NCBI GenBank assembly: GCA_943327015.2
Contig: CALPVM020000007.1
Location: forward strand, 1-19,735
DNA: 19,735 bases
Source: Akkermansia muciniphila
Lineage (GTDB): Bacteria; Pseudomonadota; Gammaproteobacteria; Burkholderiales; Burkholderiaceae_C
Direction of reading: 5' to 3'
Each line of letters begins with the position of its first letter. Positions within the stretch are counted from its first letter, which is position 1. A model generated the notes under the pieces. The model was given only the letters and a program-made list of their open reading frames with translations. It made no database searches and was not told where the DNA came from. The position numbers and the translations under genes were made by a program. Shown here in pieces: positions 1 through 7,698 of the stretch.

Positions 1-449
1 CAGAGCAGGGGCGTTTGCGCAACCAGCATTTGGGCTTTGTGTACCAGTTTCACCATCTGTTGCCAGAGTTTAGCGCGTTGGACAACGTCGCTATGCCCTT
101 GACCATTCGCCGTGTGCCACCCGCAGAAGCTTCTGAGCAAGCTGCAAAGATGCTGGCCAGTGTGGGCTTGGCGCAGCGCATGCAACACCGTCCTGCAGAG
201 CTCTCCGGTGGCGAGCGCCAGAGGGTTGCCATTGCACGCGCCTTGGTCACCCGCCCCGATTGTGTGCTGGCCGATGAGCCCACCGGCAACCTGGACCGCA
301 GCACTGCCGATGCCGTGTTTGACTTGATGCTGCAGCTAGCCCGAGAGCAAGGCACGGCCTTTGTGCTGGTTACACACGATGGCACATTGGCTGCACGTTG
401 CAGCCGCCAGCTGCGCTTGGTGCAGGGGCACCTGCAAGAGGGCGTGTAA
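1..449 (+). CDS. lolD: LolD, lipoprotein-release ABC transporter ATPase (5'-truncated by window edge)
   Basis: This is the C-terminal two thirds of LolD, the cytoplasmic ATPase that powers LolC/LolE extraction of lipoproteins from the inner membrane for transfer to LolA. The reading frame is open from base 3, so the true start and the Walker A loop lie before the window. Visible motifs in order are the Q-loop region with the LolD-type sequence GFVYQFHHLLPEF, the ABC signature LSGGERQRVAIARAL, Walker B with D-loop (CVLADEPTGNLD) and the H-loop (VLVTHD). The FHHLLPEF stretch is typical of LolD rather than of related MacB or FtsE ATPases. The stop (447-449) lies one base before the next gene, so the two are probably co-transcribed. 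A lolC/E gene would be expected just upstream. Confidence 0.93.
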   Translation, partial: EQGRLRNQHLGFVYQFHHLLPEFSALDNVAMPLTIRRVPPAEASEQAAKMLASVGLAQRMQHRPAELSGGERQRVAIARALVTRPDCVLADEPTGNLDRSTADAVFDLMLQLAREQGTAFVLVTHDGTLAARCSRQLRLVQGHLQEGV

Positions 450-450
450 G

Positions 451-1323
451 GTGGCAGAGTTGCAATGGGTCGATTCCCATTGCCATTTGGACGCGCCCGA
501 ATTTGCCCAAGATGCCGCACAAGTGCGCCAGCGCGCCAGAGCCAGCGGTGTAACCCATTGTGTGATACCAGCCGTTGAAGTAGCCAACTTTGCCACTGTG
601 CGCACCTTGGCTCACACCCACCACGATGGTTACTGCCTGGGCATTCATCCTTTGTTTGTAAAGAATGCTGCTGAAGATGCCTTGCAACAATTGGATATTG
701 AACTGCAACGCCAGCAAACCGACCCCCTGCTGTTAGCAGTGGGCGAGATCGGGCTCGATTTTTTTGTGCCAGAACTCAACACAAGTCCTTTAAAGGAAAA
801 GCAAGAGCATATTTACCGTGCCCAGTTGGTATTGGCGCGTAAATACCAATTGCCGGTGGTGTTACATGTGCGCCGTTCGGCCGATATTTTGTTAAAACAT
901 TTGCGCGCAGTGCTACCGAAAGGTCAAACCTGGAGCGGCATTGCGCATGCTTTTAATGGCAGCGATGTGCAGGCACAGGAATTTATTAAGTTGGGTTTTA
1001 AGTTGGGTTTTGGCGGAGCGGTCACGTTCGAGCGTGCTTTGCAACTGCGCCATTTGGTGCAAACTTTGCCGCTTGAATCGATCGTTCTAGAAACTGATGC
1101 CCCCGATATTCCACCCCACTGGCTTTACACCACTGCAGAGCAGCGCGCTAAAGGCATACGGCAGGGGCGCAATGAACCTGCAGAAGTTGTGCGCATTGCC
1201 GCAGTGGTGGCGCAGCTGCGCGGCATACCCTTGCGTGAACTGGCCGATGCCACCACGTACAATGTGTGCCAAGCACTACCTAAACTCAACCCACTGCTGC
1301 TATCAAAGCCCCATGGCGCATAA
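451..1323 (+). CDS. tatD: TatD-family metal-dependent hydrolase (DNase)
   Basis: Protein of 290 residues of the TatD family, TIM-barrel metallohydrolases that act as 3'-5' exonucleases or related hydrolases in the cytoplasm. All expected metal ligands are present: the HxH pair H10/H12 in VDSHCHLD, E99 in GEIGLDFF, H139 in LHVRR, H166 in IAHAFNG and D216 in ETDAP. Length is slightly above the usual 260-270 residues. I chose the GTG at 451 because it starts right before the conserved VDSHCHLD and has AAGAGG about ten bases upstream inside lolD; there is no in-frame ATG close by, and the open frame extending further upstream overlaps lolD and is a shadow. The exact paralog (TatD, YcfH or YjjV type) cannot be decided by eye. 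Confidence 0.9.
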   Translation: MAELQWVDSHCHLDAPEFAQDAAQVRQRARASGVTHCVIPAVEVANFATVRTLAHTHHDGYCLGIHPLFVKNAAEDALQQLDIELQRQQTDPLLLAVGEIGLDFFVPELNTSPLKEKQEHIYRAQLVLARKYQLPVVLHVRRSADILLKHLRAVLPKGQTWSGIAHAFNGSDVQAQEFIKLGFKLGFGGAVTFERALQLRHLVQTLPLESIVLETDAPDIPPHWLYTTAEQRAKGIRQGRNEPAEVVRIAAVVAQLRGIPLRELADATTYNVCQALPKLNPLLLSKPHGA

Positions 1324-2071
1324 CCCACAAGACTATTTCCCTGAGGTCAATTTTTCGGATGATGGCCCGTTTCGGCATCTGCATTTAGGCTCTGAGTGGA
1401 TACAAGGCTCTATGCTGATAGAGGCACCCACTTTGCTGGTGCACGAGTACATTCAGCGCATGATGGCGTGGATGCTGTTTATCGACCCCGCAACGGTGCC
1501 GCAGCGCCAGGCCTTGCAATTAGGGTTAGGTGCAGGTTCACTCACCAAGTTTTGCCACAAAGAGCTGCGCATGAAGAGTACGGCTATCGAAATCAATCCA
1601 CAAGTGTTGGCTGCCTGCCGAGGTTGGTTCAAATTACCGCAAAACAACAGCCGCATGCAGGTAGTGCTGGGGGACGCCGCCCAAATCATCCAACAACCGC
1701 AATGGCTGGGCAAGGTAGATGCCCTGCAAGTAGATTTATACGACGAAGAAGCCGCCGCCCCGGTGCTGGACAGTGCAGACTTTTATGCCCACTGCCGCCA
1801 GACCCTGACCGATGACGGTAGCATGACAGTTAATTTATTTGGCCGCTCATCCAGTTACACCAAAAGCGTAGAAAAAATGGCATCTGCTTTTGGTGCCGAT
1901 GCCCTGTGGGCATTCAAATCAACACGCGAAGGCAATACCGTAGTATTGGCGCAGCGCACGCCATCCCGCCCCAAACGTGCCGCTATGATGGAGCGTGCCG
2001 AGATCATACAAACCCGCTGGGGGCTGCCGGCCGACAAATGGGTGCGCGTATTTAAACCGGTAAATCTATGA
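1313..2071 (+). CDS. Spermidine synthase-like (SpeE-fold) protein
   Basis: A 252-residue protein with the Rossmann-type fold of spermidine synthases and class I methyltransferases. Motif I reads LGLGAGSLTKF (about residues 70-80), followed by the acidic strand end AIEINP (E93) and a later VDLYDEE segment where polyamine synthases bind the amine substrate. The usual SpeE glycine motif (GGGDGG) is replaced by GLGAGS, so whether it makes spermidine is open; many such short SpeE-like proteins have no proven substrate. The ATG at 1313 was chosen because it overlaps the end of tatD by 11 bases and begins the conserved part; the frame is open upstream only as a tatD shadow. Its last four bases overlap the start of the next gene (ATGA), which indicates translational coupling. 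Confidence 0.8.
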   Translation: MAHNPQDYFPEVNFSDDGPFRHLHLGSEWIQGSMLIEAPTLLVHEYIQRMMAWMLFIDPATVPQRQALQLGLGAGSLTKFCHKELRMKSTAIEINPQVLAACRGWFKLPQNNSRMQVVLGDAAQIIQQPQWLGKVDALQVDLYDEEAAAPVLDSADFYAHCRQTLTDDGSMTVNLFGRSSSYTKSVEKMASAFGADALWAFKSTREGNTVVLAQRTPSRPKRAAMMERAEIIQTRWGLPADKWVRVFKPVNL

Positions 2072-3867
2072 CCAGCCCCCATACCCACACCCCCCACGAA
2101 TCTGCTAAAAAGCCTCTGAACCATAAAGGTCCGATAGACTGGCGCAGCATGGTGCAGTGGTTGCTGCAGGATGGCGTTATTGACGATGCGGAGGCGCAGC
2201 GCACTATTGCTCGCTGTTCTCAAGCTGAAAGTGCTCAGCATCCGTTGATTCGATTGGCCAGTGTATTAATGCGGCGTGCCACCGATCAAAAGCCATTGGA
2301 AATTGAGCCTCTTACCCAATGGTTGGCAGGCCGTTGCAGTTTGGAGTACTTGCGGATTGACCCTCTCAAAGTAGATGTGGGTAAAGTTTCCGATGCAATG
2401 GGCGCTGGCTTTGCCGAGCGCCACCGCATTTTGCCGGTTGTGGTAACTAGCAGCGAACTGGTGGTCGCAACTGCAGAACCCTTTGTAACCGATTGGGTGG
2501 CTGAGGTAGAGCGCCAATCACGCCGCAGCGTGCGCCGTGTACTGGCCAGCCCACAGGAGATTTTGCGTTACACCGCCGAGTTTTATGCACTGGCCAAGTC
2601 GGTGCGTGCTGCCAGCAAAGCCGGTGCCAACAACGCTGCCAGTTTTGAGCAATTGGTCGAGTTGGGTAAATCTAACAAGCAACTAGACGCCAACGACCAA
2701 GGCGTGGTGCAGGTGGTAGATTGGCTATGGCAATACGCCTTTGACCAGCGCGCCAGTGACATTCACTTAGAGCCGCGGCGCGAGCAGGGCGTTATCCGCT
2801 TTCGTATTGACGGCGTATTGCACCCGGTGTACCAAATGCCGATGGCGGTGCTTAATGCCATGACCGCACGTATCAAACTGCTGGGTCGCATGGACGTGAT
2901 AGAAAAACGCCGCCCGCAAGATGGCCGCATCAAAACACGCAACCCGCGGGGCGAAGAGGTCGAGATGCGCCTGTCCACCTTGCCCACAGCGTTTGGTGAA
3001 AAAACAGTAATGCGGATATTTGACCCCGACAACTCGGTCAAAAACCTGGATGCCTTGGGTTTCTCTGACCACGACGCGCAGCGCTGGGAGTCCTTGGTCA
3101 AACGCCCGCATGGCATTATTCTGGTGACAGGCCCCACCGGTTCCGGCAAAACCAGCACGCTGTATTCCACTCTTAAGCGCTTGGCCACCGAAGAAGTGAA
3201 TGTCAGCACGGTAGAAGACCCGATTGAAATGATCGAGCCAGCCTTTAACCAAACTCAGGCGCAGCCGCAACTCGATTTTGGTTTTCCGCAAGGTTTGCGT
3301 GCCCTGATGCGGCAAGACCCGGACATCATTATGGTGGGCGAAATTCGTGACTTGGAAACAGCAGAAATGGCGGTGCAGGCCGCCCTCACGGGGCACCTGG
3401 TGTTTTCTACCCTGCATACCAATGATGCGCCTTCAGCCGTTACCCGCTTGCTGGAACTCGGTATTCCCTCATATTTAATCAACGCCACGCTGTTGGGTGT
3501 GCTGGCGCAGCGCTTGGTGCGTACCTTATGCAAGCATTGCAGGGTGCCGGATGTAAGCGCCAAACGAGAAGAATTAGAGGAACTAGTCAAACCTTGGCAA
3601 GTAAATGGCAGCTACAGACCCTTTAAACCTGTTGGATGTGTTGAGTGTCGTATGACTGGGTTTATGGGGCGCAAAGGCTTGTACGAATTGCTCGTAGTCT
3701 CTGAAAATTTTAAATCTAAAATCAATGCAGACCCCAGTATTGACGTGTTGCGACGTCAGGCTATTGTGGATGGAATGCGTCCGTTGCGCTTGGCCGGAGC
3801 ATTGTGTGTTGCCGAAGGCATGACGGTGATTGAAGAGGTTTTGACCTCTACCCCGTCTATGCGTTGA
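2068..3867 (+). CDS. GspE/PilB-type secretion ATPase
   Basis: A 599-residue hexameric traffic ATPase of the type II secretion / type IV pilus family, acting on the cytoplasmic side of the inner membrane. The N-terminal part (about residues 30-190) resembles the MshEN/T2SSE N-domain. The ATPase core has Walker A GPTGSGKTS (355-363), the atypical Walker B PDIIMVGEIRD (418-428) with E425, and a His box containing STLHTNDAPS. A C4 zinc motif (C488, C491, C524, C527) marks it as an extension or secretion ATPase (GspE, PilB, MshE) rather than a PilT retraction motor. None of the other secretion or pilus genes lies in this window, so GspE, PilB or MshE identity cannot be settled. It starts in the ATGA overlap with the preceding gene and its stop is followed within about 20 bases by the next gene. 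Confidence 0.9.
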   Translation: MTSPHTHTPHESAKKPLNHKGPIDWRSMVQWLLQDGVIDDAEAQRTIARCSQAESAQHPLIRLASVLMRRATDQKPLEIEPLTQWLAGRCSLEYLRIDPLKVDVGKVSDAMGAGFAERHRILPVVVTSSELVVATAEPFVTDWVAEVERQSRRSVRRVLASPQEILRYTAEFYALAKSVRAASKAGANNAASFEQLVELGKSNKQLDANDQGVVQVVDWLWQYAFDQRASDIHLEPRREQGVIRFRIDGVLHPVYQMPMAVLNAMTARIKLLGRMDVIEKRRPQDGRIKTRNPRGEEVEMRLSTLPTAFGEKTVMRIFDPDNSVKNLDALGFSDHDAQRWESLVKRPHGIILVTGPTGSGKTSTLYSTLKRLATEEVNVSTVEDPIEMIEPAFNQTQAQPQLDFGFPQGLRALMRQDPDIIMVGEIRDLETAEMAVQAALTGHLVFSTLHTNDAPSAVTRLLELGIPSYLINATLLGVLAQRLVRTLCKHCRVPDVSAKREELEELVKPWQVNGSYRPFKPVGCVECRMTGFMGRKGLYELLVVSENFKSKINADPSIDVLRRQAIVDGMRPLRLAGALCVAEGMTVIEEVLTSTPSMR

Positions 3868-3887
3868 TAGCCCGTTTTTCAGATTTC

Positions 3888-5180
3888 ATGTATTTACAAA
3901 ACCAATTGCACCAGCATCCCGAACGTGTAGCACTACACAACGAAATTCACGCCCGCCCACCAGAGGCGATCGGTGTTCCGCAAAGCATTTCCCATGTGGT
4001 GATGGTGTGTGACGCTGCACAGCGTGAGGCCAGCCGTGTCCATATGGCTGCGCTGGCGCGTGACCACCACCAAGCGCAACCCGATGGAGCCTCCACCCAT
4101 ATCCGGCTTGACTTAGGTGCTTTTCGGGTGCGTTGGGAGTTGCATACCGAATTTGTTACCTGGACCTTTATGCGTACCGTCAACGCCCAAACTCTGGGCG
4201 AACGTGAGCCGGAGCTAGCGTTAGATGTAGTGCCCCGTCAGTGGTTTGCAGGCATTCCCGGACAATGCTTGGCTAGTTTGCATTTGTGGGTGTTGTCTAC
4301 CAACGCTGTAGATACCGGGCCATGGATTAAAAACCTGCTGCACGAAGAAACGCTGGTAGCCTCTACCGTAGCAGATGGCTTTGGCGAGGTCTATACCGAT
4401 TTTGCAGTACATGCCGATGGTTTTTCGCGCATGCTGCTGTTGGTAGGGGGCATGATGCCGCGCCGCCTAGGACGTTTGGTGCAAGGCTTGCTGGAAATTG
4501 AAACCTACCGTATGGCTGCTCTGTTAGGCTTGCCCGCCGCGCGTGATGCATCGCAAGTTCTGGCTTCCGCTGAGCGTGAACTGGCAGAACTGGCTCAGGC
4601 TATTCGCGCCGCCACGCCCAATGATGAGCCCATGTTACTCGACCGCCTGACGCGCTTGGCCGGTCAGGTAGAAAGCCAGCACGCCGCAACGCATTCCCGT
4701 TTTTCTGCCAGTGCAGCGTATTTTGAGCTGGTGGACAAACGCATAGAAGACATTGCCGAGTCGCGTTTGGCCGGCATGCAAACCATTCGCGAGTTCATGA
4801 CCCGCCGTTTAACACCCGCACGCAGCACCTGTGCCTGGTCCGCCAGACGACAGGATGCCTTGTCGCAGCGCGTGTCGCGCATCAGTAATTTGCTGCGCAC
4901 GCGGGTGGAAATTGAACAGCAGCAAAGCAGCCAGGCACTCTTGGCTACCATGAACAAACGGCAAGACATGCAACTCAAAATGCAGTCTACCGTAGAGGGC
5001 TTGTCGGTTGCTGCCATCACTTACTACATTGTTGGTCTAATTAGCTATCTCACCAAAGGCGCACAGCACTGGGGTTGGCCATGGAGCCCAGAGCTCACCG
5101 CAGCGGCCACCATTCCCTTGGTGGTTACGGGTGTGTGGTGGTCATTGCGGCGCTTGCACCACAGTGTGTTCAAAGGGTAA
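3888..5180 (+). CDS. DUF3422 family predicted membrane-anchored protein
   Basis: A 430-residue protein of the DUF3422 family, whose function is unknown to me. The diagnostic start, HNEIHARPPEAI (about residues 18-29), matches the family's N/D-E-x-HARPPE motif. The middle is helical and charged, with probable coiled coil between about residues 210 and 365. Two hydrophobic segments near the C terminus (about residues 372-391 and 402-421) form a predicted hairpin membrane anchor, leaving most of the chain in the cytoplasm. I chose ATG 3888; a TTG at 3864 overlapping the previous stop would add eight residues, and neither has a clear Shine-Dalgarno sequence. It is the last gene of the lolD-tatD run. 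The adjacency to a secretion ATPase is suggestive but does not give a function. Confidence 0.82.
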   Translation: MYLQNQLHQHPERVALHNEIHARPPEAIGVPQSISHVVMVCDAAQREASRVHMAALARDHHQAQPDGASTHIRLDLGAFRVRWELHTEFVTWTFMRTVNAQTLGEREPELALDVVPRQWFAGIPGQCLASLHLWVLSTNAVDTGPWIKNLLHEETLVASTVADGFGEVYTDFAVHADGFSRMLLLVGGMMPRRLGRLVQGLLEIETYRMAALLGLPAARDASQVLASAERELAELAQAIRAATPNDEPMLLDRLTRLAGQVESQHAATHSRFSASAAYFELVDKRIEDIAESRLAGMQTIREFMTRRLTPARSTCAWSARRQDALSQRVSRISNLLRTRVEIEQQQSSQALLATMNKRQDMQLKMQSTVEGLSVAAITYYIVGLISYLTKGAQHWGWPWSPELTAAATIPLVVTGVWWSLRRLHHSVFKG

Positions 5181-5194
5181 GTGAAGTTGCACAC

Positions 5195-5220
5195 TTGACA
5201 GGAATATGTTGGGCTAAAAC
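5195..5220 (+). promoter_or_regulatory. Possible promoter for gshA
   Basis: A perfect sigma-70 -35 hexamer TTGACA (5195-5200) is followed by a weak -10 candidate TAAAAC (5215-5220). The spacer is only 14 bases, shorter than the ideal 17, so the -10 may be elsewhere (AAACAT at 5217 gives 16). It lies in the 111-base gap between the DUF3422 gene and gshA. Confidence 0.4.
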
Positions 5221-5228
5221 ATGCTCAA

Positions 5229-5251
5229 CCACACGGTTTTTAACCCTGTGG
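5229..5251 (+). other. Leader hairpin upstream of gshA
   Basis: CCACACGG (5229-5236) can pair with CCCTGTGG (5244-5251) around a seven-base loop, with one C-C mismatch. No T-tract follows, so it is not a standard intrinsic terminator for the upstream operon. It would lie in the gshA 5' untranslated region if the promoter at 5195 is used. Confidence 0.35.
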
Positions 5252-5291
5252 TAACTTACGCCCCTAACAACAATTTAAAAGGTTCATTGGT

Positions 5292-6830
5292 ATGGACAGC
5301 ATTACACAGGCCTTGGCTGCCCTTACACCGCAACGGCTAGCAGGCATTCGTCGTGGCATAGAAAAAGAAAGTTTACGTACCCAGCCCCAAGGCATGCTGG
5401 CGGACACGCCGCACCCCAAGGCCTTAGGTTCTGCTTTAACCCACCCGCATATCACCACTGACTTTAGCGAGTCGCAGTTGGAGTTAATTACCGGCGTGCA
5501 TGCCGAAGTGCCTGCCTGTCTGCAGGAGTTAACGCAAATCCACCAGTTCACAATTCGTGCTATGGAAGACGAAATGTTGTGGGTTGCCAGTATGCCGTGT
5601 GGGCTGCCTGCGGATGATGCCATACCCATTGGCCAATATGGCACATCCAATGTGGGGCAAGCTAAATCAGTCTACCGCATGGGTTTAGGCTACCGTTACG
5701 GGCGACGCATGCAAACTATCTCGGGCATCCATTACAACTGGTCGCTGCCCGATGTATCGGATGCCGCTTATTTCGGGTTGATTCGCAACTTCCGCCGCCA
5801 CGCATTTTTGCTGCTATATCTCTTTGGTGCATCTCCTGCAGTGTGCTCTTCATTCGTACAAGGACGTGAACATAGCTTGCAAGCTATGAATGCGCGCACT
5901 CTTTACTTGCCCTATGCAACCTCATTGCGCATGGGTCGCCTAGGCTACCAGAGTGATGCACAGGCCTCGCTGGCAGTCAGCTATAACGATTTACAAGGCT
6001 ATAGCGACTCTTTGCAAGACGCTTTGACGCGCAGTTACCCTGCATATGAGCAAATAGGTATGCGTCATGCCGATGGCAGCTACAAACAACTCGCAACCAG
6101 CCTGTTGCAAATCGAAAACGAGTTCTATGGCACCATACGCCCCAAACGGGTCATTTATCCAGGTGAGCGTCCACTGCATGCCCTGCGTGAACGGGGTGTG
6201 CAGTATGTAGAAGTACGCTTGATGGACCTTGATCCTTTTGATCCGATAGGTATCAGCAGCCAAACCGTGCGCTTTTTGGATGTGTTCTTGTTGCATTGCC
6301 TGCTAACCCACAGCCCGCCAGATACCCCCGAAGAAATTGCCCAACTCGGTCGCAATCAGCAATTGGTAGCCCAGCGTGGTCGTGAGCCGGGTCTGTTGTT
6401 AGAGCGCAGTGGTGCCACTAGCCCGGTGACCTTAACCGATTGGGGCTTGTCACTCATTCCAGCGTTCATGCAAGTAGCGCAAACGCTGGATCAGCACTCA
6501 GCAAGCAACTGTCACACCCAAGCCGTACAAGAAGCCCATGACAGATTGCTCCACCCAGAAAAACTCCCCTCTTCCAAAATCTTGCAGGCAGTCTCAGAGC
6601 AGTTTGATGGCTCGTTCGTAGCATTTGTGCGTCAGCAATCGCAAGATACCAAGCGTGCACTGCTGGATATGCCTCTACCTGAAAATTTAATCAAACATTT
6701 CGAAAATTTAAGTACAGAGTCCTACCAGGAGCAGCAGCGTATTGAGGCTTTAGATTCTTTGCCTTTTGATGTGTACCTGCAACAGTACTTATCACCACAG
6801 CGTCTGAACGCACGCCGGGTATCGCACTAG
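5292..6830 (+). CDS. gshA: Glutamate-cysteine ligase, proteobacterial type
   Basis: Catalyses the first step of glutathione synthesis, ATP-dependent joining of L-glutamate and L-cysteine through the gamma carboxyl, in the cytoplasm. The 512-residue length matches the roughly 518 residues of the enterobacterial GshA class. Conserved blocks are visible: GIEKESLR (22-29), ALGSALTHPHITTDFSESQ, MPCGLP, SGIHYNWSLPD, SFVQGREHSL and VEVRLMDLDPFDPIG. ATG 5292 is preceded by AAAAGG (5277-5282) at good spacing. The gene stands alone on the plus strand after a 111-base gap and ends at a bidirectional terminator; gshB is not in the window. Confidence 0.95.
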   Translation: MDSITQALAALTPQRLAGIRRGIEKESLRTQPQGMLADTPHPKALGSALTHPHITTDFSESQLELITGVHAEVPACLQELTQIHQFTIRAMEDEMLWVASMPCGLPADDAIPIGQYGTSNVGQAKSVYRMGLGYRYGRRMQTISGIHYNWSLPDVSDAAYFGLIRNFRRHAFLLLYLFGASPAVCSSFVQGREHSLQAMNARTLYLPYATSLRMGRLGYQSDAQASLAVSYNDLQGYSDSLQDALTRSYPAYEQIGMRHADGSYKQLATSLLQIENEFYGTIRPKRVIYPGERPLHALRERGVQYVEVRLMDLDPFDPIGISSQTVRFLDVFLLHCLLTHSPPDTPEEIAQLGRNQQLVAQRGREPGLLLERSGATSPVTLTDWGLSLIPAFMQVAQTLDQHSASNCHTQAVQEAHDRLLHPEKLPSSKILQAVSEQFDGSFVAFVRQQSQDTKRALLDMPLPENLIKHFENLSTESYQEQQRIEALDSLPFDVYLQQYLSPQRLNARRVSH

Positions 6831-6849
6831 CGCGCTCTTTTTAGAATAA

Positions 6850-6884
6850 AAAAAGCGCCAACTTTTATATCAGTGGCGCTTTTT
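6850..6884. terminator. Bidirectional intrinsic terminator between gshA and phasin gene
   Basis: Eleven-base perfect inverted repeat AAAAAGCGCCA (6850-6860) and TGGCGCTTTTT (6874-6884) with a 13-base loop. The GC core is flanked by A and T runs, so it works as a rho-independent terminator for gshA (plus) and for the convergent phasin gene (minus). Confidence 0.9.
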
Positions 6885-6922
6885 CTAAAAGTACATCGCT
6901 CACGCGATGTGGGAAAGACTAA

Positions 6923-7510
6923 TTAAGCTGCAACAGCTTCAGCTTCCACTTTCTTAGCAGGCTTAGCGGCAGCTTTAGGAGCAGCTTTACGTGCGGCTGG
7001 AGCCTTTTTAGGGGCAGCGCGCTTGACGGTAGCCACTTTTACTTTGGCTTTGCTGCCAGCAATGTTGTTTACCAGGTCGCCAGATTTGGCTTCCAGCTTA
7101 GCAGCTACTTTGCTTACAGCTTCTGCAGCAGGCAGAGCGGCATCAACCAAGGCGTTCAGGGTGTTAGCACCGAGTGCTTTTTCCAGGCGGGCTGTATTGG
7201 CTACCACTTGTTCAATGCTTTTAACGGCCAATTCAACCACTTTGTTGACCGCGCTGTCAGCGCCTTCAGAGGTTACTTCAACACCTTTGCTGTAAAGGGA
7301 AGCGATAGATTTCTGAGCAGAAACTGCTTTGTCTTGCAACTCAACGCTAATATTAGCGCCAGCTTTTTCCACCGCAGTAACAAAGCCCTTGCTCACAAAG
7401 TCAACAGCCCGTTCGTTGCCCACACGGTAAGCATTGATCACGTTCTTGGCAGTGTTGCCATAAGATTCGATCAATTCGTTGGTAACTGCAGTGAGGTTTT
7501 TGGTAGACAT
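6923..7510 (-). CDS. Phasin-family protein with PhaF-like basic tail
   Basis: A 195-residue protein. Residues 1 to about 145 form a helical, Ala/Val/Lys/Glu-rich domain without Cys or Trp, as in phasins that coat polyhydroxyalkanoate granules. Residues from about 155 onward form a low-complexity tail of Lys, Ala and Pro (KRAAPKKAPAARK and similar), resembling the DNA-binding tail of PhaF or of histone H1-like proteins. The likely job is therefore to cover storage granules and perhaps tether them to the nucleoid; this is inference from composition. ATG at 7510 (minus) has a strong AGGAAAA just upstream. A weak promoter may sit near 7600-7625 on the minus strand. No PHA synthase or depolymerase gene is in the window. 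A granule-free histone-like role is the alternative. Confidence 0.78.
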   Translation of the reverse strand: MSTKNLTAVTNELIESYGNTAKNVINAYRVGNERAVDFVSKGFVTAVEKAGANISVELQDKAVSAQKSIASLYSKGVEVTSEGADSAVNKVVELAVKSIEQVVANTARLEKALGANTLNALVDAALPAAEAVSKVAAKLEAKSGDLVNNIAGSKAKVKVATVKRAAPKKAPAARKAAPKAAAKPAKKVEAEAVAA

Positions 7511-7698
7511 TTGATTTTCCTAAAAATAAAAAAGTGAATTAACTTGCTCAGCTGTGAATTCTCATGAATACGCCTAGTAGATGCACCTTAATTTATGTGG
7601 GTATATTAGAGGTTTTGGTCTAACTGTTGAAAACGCAACAAACTGCCCGACAATCCCGTTCTCTAACTCTCAACCGGAGCACGTCGCTCTTTAACGCT

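Noticed and set aside
2767..3417. 216-codon minus-strand frame inside the secretion ATPase gene
   Set aside because: Lies opposite the Walker motifs of a clearly real gene and has shadow-like composition.
5181..5291. Terminator for the lolD-DUF3422 operon
   Set aside because: The hairpin at 5229-5251 has a mismatch and no T-tract, so I list it only as a leader hairpin.
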